A stretch of 30,424 bases of DNA from an uncultured Mediterranea sp. (GTDB lineage: Bacteria > Bacteroidota > Bacteroidia > Bacteroidales > Bacteroidaceae), in NCBI RefSeq assembly GCF_902493215.1, contig NZ_CABUOL010000028.1:1-30424 (forward strand), in the 5' to 3' direction. A program made the position numbers and the translations under genes. The notes beneath the pieces are model-generated. The model was not told the DNA's origin. It ran no database searches and worked only from the letters and a program-made list of their open reading frames with translations. This document shows, piece after piece, positions 15,721 through 23,046 of this stretch (within the stretch, counting starts at the first letter, position 1; every line of letters begins with the position of its first letter).

Positions 15721-16184
15721 TGGGAAAATTTAGTAAAACAGGTAAACGTGGAATGCCGGCGTTGAACACTTCTTCTCTGCCTGACCTTATCTTCTCTTTG
15801 TTGTTCTTCTTTATGATTGTAACAACGATGCGTGAGGTAACATTAAAGGTTGAGTTTAAGGTTCCGCAAGCCACAGAGTTGGAAAAACTTGAGAAGAAAT
15901 CCTTGGTAACGTTTATCTATGTTGGTAAACCTACTGCAGAGTTCCGCAAGAAGCTGGGTGATGAAAGTCGTATCCAGTTGAATGACAGTTATGCTGAAGT
16001 TTCTGAAGTATATGACTATGTCAACGGTGAACGTGCAAGTATGAAGGAAGAGGATCAGCCGAATATGACTGTTTCTTTGAAGATTGACCAAGACACCAAG
16101 ATGGGTATCGTTACAGAAATCAAGGAAGCTCTCCGTCAAGCTTATGCATTGAAGATTAACTATTCTGCGCAACCCCGCCAGTAA
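15720..16184 (+). CDS. ExbD/TolR-family biopolymer transport protein (second copy)
   Basis: 154 residues. Basic start, membrane helix from about residue 20 with SLPDLIFSLLFFFMIVTTM, Asp22 in the proton-carrying position, then a short periplasmic domain. Distinct in sequence from the first copy (low similarity outside the helix), so it is not a recent duplication. Two ExbD types may form a heterodimer inside the ExbB pore; this is inference. Start overlaps the previous stop by one base; a strong terminator follows at 16204. Confidence 0.92.
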   Translation: MGKFSKTGKRGMPALNTSSLPDLIFSLLFFFMIVTTMREVTLKVEFKVPQATELEKLEKKSLVTFIYVGKPTAEFRKKLGDESRIQLNDSYAEVSEVYDYVNGERASMKEEDQPNMTVSLKIDQDTKMGIVTEIKEALRQAYALKINYSAQPRQ

Positions 16185-16203
16185 TAGTTGGAATAATAAA
16201 ATG

Positions 16204-16239
16204 AAAAAGAGCATATCCATTGGATATGCTCTTTTTTTA
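16204..16239. terminator. Terminator after exbD, usable from both sides
   Basis: AGAGCATATCC (16208-16218) pairs with GGATATGCTCT (16222-16232), 3-base loop, followed by seven or more T; A-run on the other side. Lies between the plus-strand exbD and the minus-strand acetyltransferase. Confidence 0.9.
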
Positions 16240-16254
16240 TGCGTTCATTTCTGA

Positions 16255-16791
16255 TTATGCTTTGGCGTTATATACGTCATGATAGATTCTTTTTTTCACT
16301 CTCTCATAGTCTTTTTCACTGTCCAGAGATCCATAAACCATAAGTCGCATGGGCAGAAAGTCGTCACCTGCTTTGTAAGGTGGTTGGCGATATTCGTTTT
16401 CCCACAATGTGAAGCCGTTCCGTTGGTAGAAACCTACTCGTCGTTTGGCTATCTCTTCTTCCGGCATTTCTACTTCCAGTACAATAGGCTTGTGCAAAGC
16501 GTTGCATAGATGTTGCAGAACGGCCTTGCCATACCCGCCGTTTCTTTGTGTCGGATCGATGGCAAAGTGTTCGGCATAATAGAAGTCATCGAAGTCCCAG
16601 TAACTGATAAGACCAATTGGTTGTCCGTCGTTCAGTATAATGTTGTTGTAGAAATGCGGACGGTGGTCTGTGAAGTCTCGTATTTCGTTTAAATCCCTGT
16701 ATTCGTCAGAGGGAAAAGACTGTGTCATAAGCCCTTCCAGATAAGCATATAGCTCACGGTCAGAGGTCGTAATACGTTTCAGTGTAATCAT
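16255..16791 (-). CDS. GNAT-family N-acetyltransferase
   Basis: 178 residues. Shows the acetyl-CoA-binding loop in DPTQRNGGYGKAVLQHL (R/Q-x-x-G-x-G/A pattern), preceded by the beta-strand AEHFAIDP and followed by FYQRNGFTLWE, a typical GNAT C-terminal motif. The acceptor is unknown. No signal peptide, so cytoplasmic. It begins 34 bases after the stop of the M64 peptidase on the same strand and is probably read with it. Confidence 0.88.
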   Translation of the reverse strand: MITLKRITTSDRELYAYLEGLMTQSFPSDEYRDLNEIRDFTDHRPHFYNNIILNDGQPIGLISYWDFDDFYYAEHFAIDPTQRNGGYGKAVLQHLCNALHKPIVLEVEMPEEEIAKRRVGFYQRNGFTLWENEYRQPPYKAGDDFLPMRLMVYGSLDSEKDYERVKKRIYHDVYNAKA

Positions 16792-16825
16792 GTATTGTTT
16801 GTTTTATGGATGAATGTTCAGCATT

Positions 16826-18103
16826 TTATTCCGTATAGAATTCAACCAATCGCCGGATGGCGCGTTGGCAAACGGGGCAGAATGTCGGATATTCATTGGT
16901 ACGCATGCGGCAGTTATCGGCAGGACGGTAGATACCTTTGGACGAATATCCTCCACCCTCGTATACACCTACTGGATAGTTTTCACTTTCTGTCGTGGGC
17001 GTGGGAATGGGTGTCTTTTTTTTCAGCATATCTTCCCATTTTGAGGCAAAGTTCACACGGGTACTGATATTCTGTTCCCACGGTTCTACATCCAGCGGAT
17101 AAGTATCGTTCATAACGTCCTCATCATAGAAATATTCATCAGCCAGTCCGGCAAAGCTATGGCCGAATTCATGTACCACTACGGGGCGGAACATCGGATG
17201 ATGAGCTGTGGTCAGTGTATAGGCATTGTAGATACCTCCACCGCCATATTCATCGGTATTGGCCAGAATAATGATGTGTTCATAGGGGATTCCTGCCAGT
17301 GCATCATGTATAGACTTCACGCGCGAGGTAGTCAGGTACCGGTCGGAATAGAATGTGCTGAAATGCGAATTGAATGCAGTCCGTTTCCATTCATTCAGGC
17401 GTGGAATGCTGACTCCGCTGTCTTTTGAAGGGCTGGCCACGGTCACTATATTGAAACGGTCTTTCAGTGATTTGAACGGTTCGTGGTCGAATAGGCTTTC
17501 ACAGGCAATGGCTGCGTCGCGGTAGAATGTGTCCATCTCACCTTCCGTATAACCCTCTGCCAGAATGGCCACGTCGATGCATCGTTCAGAATTTCCACTT
17601 TTCATCAGATATTTATGAGGCGTCACGTTATCGAATCCTTTCGGATGGATCAGGATGTCGTTCGGGTCAACCGTATGCTTCAGGCTGGCTGTCGGTTTCA
17701 GACGTTTGTCGAGGAGTGTCACTTCCACTTCAACCGGTTGCTTGGGGTAGGGCAGCAGGAATGTATTTTCAAACCCCTTCTGAACACTGCGCGCTTCATC
17801 TGTTTCCAGCCATTCCTGGAAGAGCGTAGAGAATGAAGTGCGGTAGATTACAATTCCACTTGCCTTGTCGCGTACCGTTATCTGTCCGTAACCGGCCAAA
17901 GGCAACTGATCCAGGTTATGCTTGCGTCCGCTCCAGCCGGGTAAGGCGTACAATTCGTCGACGCAGATTTCCTGATGTTCGGCGTTGCCGGTGAAATAGT
18001 AGTCTGCACGGAGTGTCTTGTCCGTGAAATATCGGGAGAATTCTTGTGCGTACAATGTGCCTGCCATGAGCAGTGTGATAAGGAGACAAACCTGTTTCTT
18101 CAT
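16826..18103 (-). CDS. Exported M64-type (IgA-peptidase-like) zinc metallopeptidase
   Basis: 425 residues from the ATG at 18101-18103. An N-terminal signal peptide (MKKQVCLLITLLMAGTLYAQ) is followed by a beta-rich N-domain and a C-terminal peptidase domain. The zinc site is HEFGHSFAGLADEYFY, with His311 and His315, characteristic of family M64. DVAILAEGYTEGEMDTFYRD and RFNIVTVASPSKDSGVS are family-like blocks. Some M64 members cleave IgA, but that activity cannot be assumed. The frame extends upstream to 18172, but the -7 box at 18130-18137 lies inside that extension, so the shorter start is chosen. Confidence 0.92.
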   Translation of the reverse strand: MKKQVCLLITLLMAGTLYAQEFSRYFTDKTLRADYYFTGNAEHQEICVDELYALPGWSGRKHNLDQLPLAGYGQITVRDKASGIVIYRTSFSTLFQEWLETDEARSVQKGFENTFLLPYPKQPVEVEVTLLDKRLKPTASLKHTVDPNDILIHPKGFDNVTPHKYLMKSGNSERCIDVAILAEGYTEGEMDTFYRDAAIACESLFDHEPFKSLKDRFNIVTVASPSKDSGVSIPRLNEWKRTAFNSHFSTFYSDRYLTTSRVKSIHDALAGIPYEHIIILANTDEYGGGGIYNAYTLTTAHHPMFRPVVVHEFGHSFAGLADEYFYDEDVMNDTYPLDVEPWEQNISTRVNFASKWEDMLKKKTPIPTPTTESENYPVGVYEGGGYSSKGIYRPADNCRMRTNEYPTFCPVCQRAIRRLVEFYTE

Positions 18104-18129
18104 AATCTTTTCTTTTTTTGTGGAAGTTA

Positions 18130-18161
18130 CAAAGGTATGGTTTTTGTAATATATATGCAAG
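18130..18161 (-). promoter_or_regulatory. Promoter of the M64 peptidase
   Basis: Minus strand: CTTG (18158-18161), 20 bases, TACCTTTG (18130-18137). Close to the Bacteroidota consensus. The -7 box ends 27 bases before the chosen start codon. Confidence 0.65.
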
Positions 18162-18200
18162 AAAACTAACAATCCGTATCTTTTATGCTGAAAAAAATGC

Positions 18201-18208
18201 TAACTTTG
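18201..18208 (+). promoter_or_regulatory. Promoter -7 box of the Lrp/AsnC gene
   Basis: TAACTTTG fits TAnnTTTG and lies 43 bases before the start codon. A clear TTTG at -33 is lacking. The site is divergent from the M64 promoter, with about 60 bases between the two -7 boxes. Confidence 0.5.
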
Positions 18209-18251
18209 CATCCTGGTAATTATAAGTCAATATTATTTTAAGGAGTTAAAA

Positions 18252-18746
18252 ATGGGACATCATCAATTGGATACTTTGGACGAGCAGATACTGAAGCTGA
18301 TAGCCGACAATGCCCGTATCCCTTTCCTGGAAGTGGCGCGTGCCTGCAATGTATCGGGTGCAGCCATCCATCAACGTATACAGAAGCTTACGAATTTAGG
18401 AATATTGAAAGGGTCGGAATATATCATTGACCCCGAGAAGATTGGTTACGAAACGTGTGCCTATATCGGAATCTATCTGAAGGATCCTTCTTCGTCGGAT
18501 GCGGTAATCAAGGCGCTGGAGAACATTCCCGAGATTGTGGAGTGCCACATTACAACCGGTAAGTACGACATGTTCATCAAACTTTACGCGCGCAACAACC
18601 GCCATCTGCAGAACATCATTCAGGAAAAGCTTCAACCGCTGGGCATGGCCCGTACCGAGACACTGATTTCCTTTCATGAGGTTATCAAACGCCAGATGCC
18701 TATCCTGATTGAGGAAGACGAACCGGAAGCGGAAGAGAAAGATTAA
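18252..18746 (+). CDS. Lrp/AsnC-family transcriptional regulator
   Basis: 164 residues. An N-terminal winged helix-turn-helix covers about residues 6-52 (LDEQILKLIADNARIPFLE, then VSGAAIHQRIQKL as recognition helix). A C-terminal RAM ligand/oligomer domain runs from about 63 to 145 with the TTGKYDMFIKLYAR strand typical of the family. The tail is very acidic (EEDEPEAEEKD). Members usually sense amino acids; the ligand here is unknown. It is divergent from the M64/GNAT pair and convergent with folA, so its likely nearby target is the shared region at 18104-18251, possibly including its own promoter. Confidence 0.95.
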   Translation: MGHHQLDTLDEQILKLIADNARIPFLEVARACNVSGAAIHQRIQKLTNLGILKGSEYIIDPEKIGYETCAYIGIYLKDPSSSDAVIKALENIPEIVECHITTGKYDMFIKLYARNNRHLQNIIQEKLQPLGMARTETLISFHEVIKRQMPILIEEDEPEAEEKD

Positions 18747-18758
18747 GTTGACGTTCTT

Positions 18759-18781
18759 CGTCCGCCTTTCAGCGGCGGACG
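18759..18781. other. GC-rich hairpin at convergent lrp/folA ends
   Basis: CGTCCGCC (18759-18766) pairs with GGCGGACG (18774-18781), 7-base loop that contains part of the folA stop codon. No T run follows on either strand, so a classical terminator is uncertain; it may shield 3' ends or help stop convergent transcription. Confidence 0.4.
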
Positions 18782-19257
18782 TAGTCTACAAAGGCATAGG
18801 AACAGGGATGTTTTTCATCGGCAGGATGAACGTCCCTGTTTTTTTCGTGCCATACTTCAGGCAGTACCTGCGGGAAATAGGCGTCGGCCTGTGGAGCCTC
18901 GTCATCTATTTCTGTCAGGCAGAGGCGGTCGGCCAGCGGCAGGGCCTGGCGGTAGACACTTTCACCGCCGATGATGTAGACCTCTTCGTCGGAGCTGCAA
19001 TGTTTGAGGGCTTCCTCCAGACTGGTGAATACCTCGGCGCCGGGGCAGGTGGCATGGACGTTGGACGAGAGGACGATGTTGCGTCGGTTGGGCAGTGCGC
19101 CTTTGGGCAATGACTCGAAAGTCTTGCGGCCCATAATGATGGTATGACCCGTAGTCAGTGCCTTGAATCGTTTCAGGTCGTTGGGCAGCCAGAAGAGCAG
19201 TTCGTTCTGGTAGCCGATGGCCATGCGGCGGTCTACGGCGGCTATGATGCTGATCAT
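18769..19257 (-). CDS. folA: Dihydrofolate reductase
   Basis: 162 residues, typical for bacterial DHFR. Reduces dihydrofolate to tetrahydrofolate with NADPH. Motifs: ISIIAAVDRRMAIG at the N-terminus, WLPNDLKRFKALT with the active-site Asp27, then IIMGRKTFESLP and YIIGGESVYRQAL (NADPH binding). It starts 22 bases after thyA on the same strand; ThyA makes the dihydrofolate that this enzyme recycles. Confidence 0.97.
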   Translation of the reverse strand: MISIIAAVDRRMAIGYQNELLFWLPNDLKRFKALTTGHTIIMGRKTFESLPKGALPNRRNIVLSSNVHATCPGAEVFTSLEEALKHCSSDEEVYIIGGESVYRQALPLADRLCLTEIDDEAPQADAYFPQVLPEVWHEKNRDVHPADEKHPCSYAFVDYVRR

Positions 19258-19279
19258 GTCTTTTTTCGTTTTTGGGGTG

Positions 19280-20074
19280 TTAAACGGATACTTTGCCTGC
19301 GATGTGTGGATGCGGATCGTAGTTCACCAGCTCGAAGTCCTCGTACTGGAAGTCGAAGATATTCTTCACATCCGGATTGATTTTCATCTGCGGCAGGGGG
19401 CGCGGTTCGCGCGTCAGTTGCAGTTTCACCTGCTCCAGGTGGTTCAGGTAGATGTGTGCATCGCCCAGCGTATGGATGAAATCACCTGCTTTCAGGCCCG
19501 TCACCTGCGCCATCATCTGCAGCAGCAGGGCATACGATGCGATGTTGAACGGTACCCCCAGGAAGGTGTCCGCGCTGCGCTGGTACAATTGCAGGCTCAG
19601 GCGCCCGTCGGCCACGTAGAACTGGAAGAAGGCGTGGCAGGGCGGCAGGTTCATGTTGTTCAGGTCGCCCACGTTCCAGGCACTCACGATGATGCGGCGT
19701 GAGTCGGGATTGTGCTTGATGGTTTCCACCGCTTCGCTGATCTGGTCGATAAATCCGCCCTGATAGTCAGGCCACGAACGCCACTGATAACCGTAGATAT
19801 GTCCCAGGTCACCGTCGGCATCGGCCCATTCGTTCCAGATACGTACACCATGTTCCTGCAGGTATTTCACGTTGGTGTCGCCCTTGAGGAACCAGAGCAG
19901 TTCGTAGATGATGGACTTCAGGTGCAGCTTTTTGGTAGTGAGGCAGGGGAAACCGTCGTCCAGGTTGAAGCGCATCTGGTGGCCGAACACGCTGATGGTG
20001 CCCGTACCGGTTCGGTCACTTTTCTCGACACCCTCGGTCAGGATGCGGTTGAGCAAGTCTAAATATTGTTTCAT
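19280..20074 (-). CDS. thyA: Thymidylate synthase
   Basis: 264 residues, identical in length to E. coli ThyA. Methylates dUMP to dTMP with methylene-tetrahydrofolate. Cys146 in NLPPCHAFFQF is the nucleophile; DRTGTGT near residue 20 binds phosphate, and the SRRIIVSAWN block holds further phosphate-binding arginines. It lies 12 bases after the exported unknown and 22 bases before folA, all on the minus strand and likely read from the promoter at 20825-20856. Confidence 0.98.
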   Translation of the reverse strand: MKQYLDLLNRILTEGVEKSDRTGTGTISVFGHQMRFNLDDGFPCLTTKKLHLKSIIYELLWFLKGDTNVKYLQEHGVRIWNEWADADGDLGHIYGYQWRSWPDYQGGFIDQISEAVETIKHNPDSRRIIVSAWNVGDLNNMNLPPCHAFFQFYVADGRLSLQLYQRSADTFLGVPFNIASYALLLQMMAQVTGLKAGDFIHTLGDAHIYLNHLEQVKLQLTREPRPLPQMKINPDVKNIFDFQYEDFELVNYDPHPHIAGKVSV

Positions 20075-20086
20075 GAGTAGGTTGCT

Positions 20087-20737
20087 TTATTGTTCATCGT
20101 TATGTGATTCTGCTTCGTCGCCTTGGTCGGAGCAGGGCTCCAGCTCGAAGTAGATGTAGTCTTTTATGTGAAACTTTTTATACCATTCGGAAGGATGGCT
20201 CTTGGAAAAACGGACACCGCAGTAATCAATCAGTGTCCCCTCCTGACCGCTCCATGTGATGGTGCGCTTGTGCCCTGTGGCATAGGCAATGAGCGGTATC
20301 CGGTCCTTGGCCGTATAGGTGTGGGTCGGTAAGGTTTCCATCAGGATACAGCCTTCGGTAGGTACAGGCAGGTAGAGGCTCATGCCGATGGGGCTTTGGA
20401 TGGCAATGTGTGCGGTGTCAGGCGACTGTGCCTTGGCAAAGAACTGGAAATTGGTCTGGCCGTTTATGTCCAGCGGCCGGACTTTGTTCAGCGCCTTCCG
20501 TGTACTGGTACCGTTCGTACATTGCACCATGTAGAGGATATAGGAAACCTTCAGGTCCGTCTTGACCTGTACATTGAATCCGTAGATGCCCTGGAACTCC
20601 ATGAGGCCTTGTACAAAATTGTCCTGCGGAGTTTCGTAAAAGACGGATATGGTATCGGTCGCATGACTGGTTTGTGCCGTCAGGCTGCAGAAAGCCGTTG
20701 TCATGAATAGGGTCAGAAGCAGAAAATGCCTTTTCAT
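20087..20737 (-). CDS. Exported protein of unknown function upstream of thyA
   Basis: 216 residues with a clear signal peptide (residues 1-21, ending SLTAQ). The mature part is beta-rich in appearance, without lipobox, membrane helix or recognisable catalytic motif; it has an acidic, Gln/Glu/Asp-rich C-terminus. It is first in a unit with thyA and folA, 12 bases before thyA. An envelope protein leading a nucleotide-metabolism operon is unexpected; the link may be transcriptional convenience only. I do not recognise a family. Confidence 0.8.
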   Translation of the reverse strand: MKRHFLLLTLFMTTAFCSLTAQTSHATDTISVFYETPQDNFVQGLMEFQGIYGFNVQVKTDLKVSYILYMVQCTNGTSTRKALNKVRPLDINGQTNFQFFAKAQSPDTAHIAIQSPIGMSLYLPVPTEGCILMETLPTHTYTAKDRIPLIAYATGHKRTITWSGQEGTLIDYCGVRFSKSHPSEWYKKFHIKDYIYFELEPCSDQGDEAESHNDEQ

Positions 20738-20761
20738 AAGTTCATTCTTTAAATCAGGTTG

Positions 20762-20823
20762 AAAAAGGGGGCTGTGTCAGTCCGGATAATCTTGTAGTGA
20801 ATGTTCGTTTTGACATAACCCCC
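20762..20823 (-). terminator. Terminator of the PLD gene, overlapping the next operon's leader
   Basis: On the minus strand, a GGGGG-led arm (20811-20823) pairs with an arm ending CCCCC (20767-20779), 11 of 13 positions complementary, about 31-base loop, followed by TTTTT (20762-20766). It lies 36 bases after the PLD stop. The 5' arm abuts the -7 box of the next promoter, so transcripts from that promoter would lack the G run and not form the full stem. Confidence 0.6.
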
Positions 20824-20824
20824 G

Positions 20825-20856
20825 CAAAGGTAGGCTTTTCTGTTGAATTGTGCAAA
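20825..20856 (-). promoter_or_regulatory. Promoter of the exported unknown-thyA-folA operon
   Basis: Minus strand: TTTG (20853-20856), exactly 20 bases, TACCTTTG (20825-20832). Near-perfect Bacteroidota promoter, placed directly after the PLD stop codon at 20859. Predicted leader about 80 bases. Confidence 0.75.
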
Positions 20857-20858
20857 CG

Positions 20859-22112
20859 TCAGAGGAACGGGGTAAGCAGATTGCCGAACCATCCCACAAA
20901 CTTCTTCCATGCCGAGCGCTCTTTCCAGACTTCGGGTGTCAGCAAGGTGCTGCGTTGCTTGTCGCGCTCGAACATCTCCGTCAGTTGGGCCGTCGTTTCG
21001 GGGTCGAAGATGAAGGCATTGGTCTCGTAGTCGTAGCGCAGGCTGCGACTGTTCAGGTTGGCCGTACCCACGGTACAGAAGCTTCCGTCCACCATCATCA
21101 CCTTGGAGTGGTGGAAGCCGCCGTTGAACAGATACACCTTGGCACCTTTCTTCATCAGCTTGTGCAGGATGTAGAAGGCCGCTTCGGGCGTAAAGGGAAC
21201 GTCGGATACCCGTGGCACCATGATTTCCACCTCCGTACCTTTCTTCAGCGCATACTTGATGGCTTCGCGGATGGACTTGGTCGGCACGAAGTAAGGGTTC
21301 ACGATGCGTATCAGGCTGTCGGCTTCGCAGATGGAGGCAGCATAGGCACGACTGATAGAACGCGGCGTCTCGCGGGGCGTGCGGTCTACAATCATGATTT
21401 CCTCGGCGATGCTGTCCGGCAGCTGGGGTGTGTCGGGGAAGTATTCCGGCCCGCCGATGTGTTGACCTGTCTCGCGGTTCCACATGGTCAGGAAGATGCC
21501 CTGCAGGTAGCGCACGGCGTCGCCTTCGATACGGGCGTGGATGTCGTGCCATTCGCCTATCTTGGGCAGGCCCTTGATGTAGTAGTCGGCCACGTTCATG
21601 CCGCCCGTATAGCCTGTCTTGCCGTCGATGACTACAATCTTGCGGTGGTCGCGGTGGGCGGCGTGGTTGAACCAGGGGAAGGTGAAGGGATCGAATTTCA
21701 CGATTTCGATGCCCTGTTCGCGAATGGCTTTCAGGTGTTTCTTTTTCAGAGGCTTGTTGTTCGACAGGTTGCCGAAGGCGTCGAACAGCGCACGTACCTC
21801 CACTCCTTCCTTTACCTTCTGGGCCAGCAGACGGAAGAGGACACCGGCGATGGAGTCGTTGCGGAAGTTGAAGTATTCCAGATGGATGTGGTGGCGAGCG
21901 CCGCGGATGGCTTCGAACAGGTCGTTGAACTTGTCTTCACCGCTCATCAGCAGTTCCACCCGGTTGTTGCAGGTCAGCGGGGAGCCCATGTCCTTCAGCC
22001 GTTGCATGACGGCGCTGTCGCTGCGGGCCGTTTGGGCGGAGGCCTTTCCGGCAAGGAGCAGCAGAACCATTGCCAGACTTAGGGTGATATGTATTAAAAC
22101 TTTTTTTGTCAT
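20859..22112 (-). CDS. Exported phospholipase D-superfamily protein (cardiolipin synthase-like)
   Basis: 417 residues from the ATG at 22110-22112. Two HKD motifs are complete: HRKIVVID (His156, Lys158, Asp163) and HSKVMMVD (His335, Lys337, Asp342), the latter followed by GTANLNSRS as in cardiolipin synthases. Unlike E. coli ClsA, which has two N-terminal membrane helices, this protein begins with one hydrophobic segment ending in KASAQ that looks like a cleavable signal peptide. It should therefore act in the periplasm or at the membrane surface. Cardiolipin synthesis is the best guess; phospholipase or nuclease activity is possible. An upstream in-frame ATG at 22133 lies within the -7 box and is rejected. 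Confidence 0.92.
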   Translation of the reverse strand: MTKKVLIHITLSLAMVLLLLAGKASAQTARSDSAVMQRLKDMGSPLTCNNRVELLMSGEDKFNDLFEAIRGARHHIHLEYFNFRNDSIAGVLFRLLAQKVKEGVEVRALFDAFGNLSNNKPLKKKHLKAIREQGIEIVKFDPFTFPWFNHAAHRDHRKIVVIDGKTGYTGGMNVADYYIKGLPKIGEWHDIHARIEGDAVRYLQGIFLTMWNRETGQHIGGPEYFPDTPQLPDSIAEEIMIVDRTPRETPRSISRAYAASICEADSLIRIVNPYFVPTKSIREAIKYALKKGTEVEIMVPRVSDVPFTPEAAFYILHKLMKKGAKVYLFNGGFHHSKVMMVDGSFCTVGTANLNSRSLRYDYETNAFIFDPETTAQLTEMFERDKQRSTLLTPEVWKERSAWKKFVGWFGNLLTPFL

Positions 22113-22130
22113 TCCAGTTTTTTGAAGGGA

Positions 22131-22166
22131 CAAAGATATAACATATCACCGACAAAATTGTTTGTC
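22131..22166 (-). promoter_or_regulatory. Promoter of the PLD gene with adjacent palindrome
   Basis: Minus strand TATCTTTG at 22131-22138 is an exact -7 box, 19 bases before the chosen start. Upstream lies GACAAA-ATTG-TTTGTC (22151-22166), a 6-base-arm palindrome covering the -33 region; possible operator. Confidence 0.5.
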
Positions 22167-22187
22167 AGCAGCGAAAAATAACTATTT

Positions 22188-22520
22188 TCACGCCAATGAG
22201 GCTATTTTTTTATACATAAGGAACAGTACTACCACTACGGCTACCGCCATCGATCGCGGGTCTGTCTGCGCCATGCCGTCGGCCAGTGTCGCGGTGAAGG
22301 CCTCGCGCAGGCTGTTCCATAGCAGTTCCAGTCCGTCCAGCGCCACAAACAGCACGGCGGCCAGGGTGAACCCTCCGGCCGTCCACAGGCGTGCCAGGCG
22401 GTTGCTCCGGCGGGGCAGGCTGTGCATCACGCGGCGTGTGAAGCCATTGTCGGCCACTTCCTGCCGTTCTCCGGCGAAGAAGCTCTCCAGTAACTTGTCG
22501 TCATTTTCCGTCATAACCAT
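22188..22520 (-). CDS. Small membrane protein downstream of ECF sigma factor (candidate anti-sigma)
   Basis: 110 residues (108 if the second in-frame ATG at 22512-22514 is used). Cytoplasmic-looking acidic start (TENDDKLLESFFAGER), a basic stretch (LPRRSNRLARL), then two membrane helices at about 46-68 and 88-103. The gene starts inside the last 20 bases of the sigma-factor gene, so the two are coupled. The order sigma then small membrane protein is that of many sigma/anti-sigma pairs, but no zinc-anti-sigma HxxxCxxC motif is present, so the anti-sigma role is inferred from position. It may belong to a Bacteroidales DUF (possibly DUF5056); not certain. Confidence 0.82.
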   Translation of the reverse strand: MVMTENDDKLLESFFAGERQEVADNGFTRRVMHSLPRRSNRLARLWTAGGFTLAAVLFVALDGLELLWNSLREAFTATLADGMAQTDPRSMAVAVVVVLFLMYKKIASLA

Positions 22521-23046
22521 TCTGTTTTAAGTACGTTGCCATCTTTTCCTTGGCCCTCGAAAGGTGGCTTTTTACGGTTCCCGTGGGGCATCCGGTAATG
22601 CTTGCTATCTTGTCGATGCTCTGGTCTTCCAGATAGAAGAGGGTGATGCAGGTGCGCTCGATGTCTCTCAGCGTGGCCAGTGCGCGGTGCAGGTCCGAGT
22701 GCAGGCCCGTGTCCGGCTGGCGCACGCTGCACTGGGCGTCCACCCGTGCCGTGTCCAGGTCGTCTGTCTCCTTCCGGCTGCGAAGATAGTCATAATATTG
22801 GTTGTACGCAATGCGGTAGAGCCAGGTGGAGAAGCTGGACAGGTTCTTGAAGGAAGCCAGGCTGGTGTAGGCACGGATAAAGGTGTCCTGCGCCAGGTCG
22901 TCGCTCAGTTCGCTGTCGCCGCAGGTCAGGTTCAGGAAGAAGCGCCTCACGGGCGACTGGTATTTCCTGACCAGCTGGTCGAAGGCGCGGGTGTTGTGGA
23001 ACACCACGACCTGCGCAATGAGCGATATGTCGTTGAGTTGGCTCAT
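22501..23046 (-). CDS. ECF-type RNA polymerase sigma factor
   Basis: 181 residues. Region 2 covers about residues 18-90, with FDQLVRKYQSPVRRFFLNL, the DDLAQDTFIRAY core-binding block and SFSTWLYRIAYNQYYDYLRSRK (-10 recognition). Region 4 (about 120-175) carries the helix-turn-helix with SIDKIASITGCPTGTVKSHLSRAKEKM. It overlaps the upstream membrane-protein gene by ATGA and the downstream small membrane gene by 20 bases, giving a tight three-gene unit. Its target promoters are unknown. Confidence 0.95.
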   Translation of the reverse strand: MSQLNDISLIAQVVVFHNTRAFDQLVRKYQSPVRRFFLNLTCGDSELSDDLAQDTFIRAYTSLASFKNLSSFSTWLYRIAYNQYYDYLRSRKETDDLDTARVDAQCSVRQPDTGLHSDLHRALATLRDIERTCITLFYLEDQSIDKIASITGCPTGTVKSHLSRAKEKMATYLKQNGYDGK

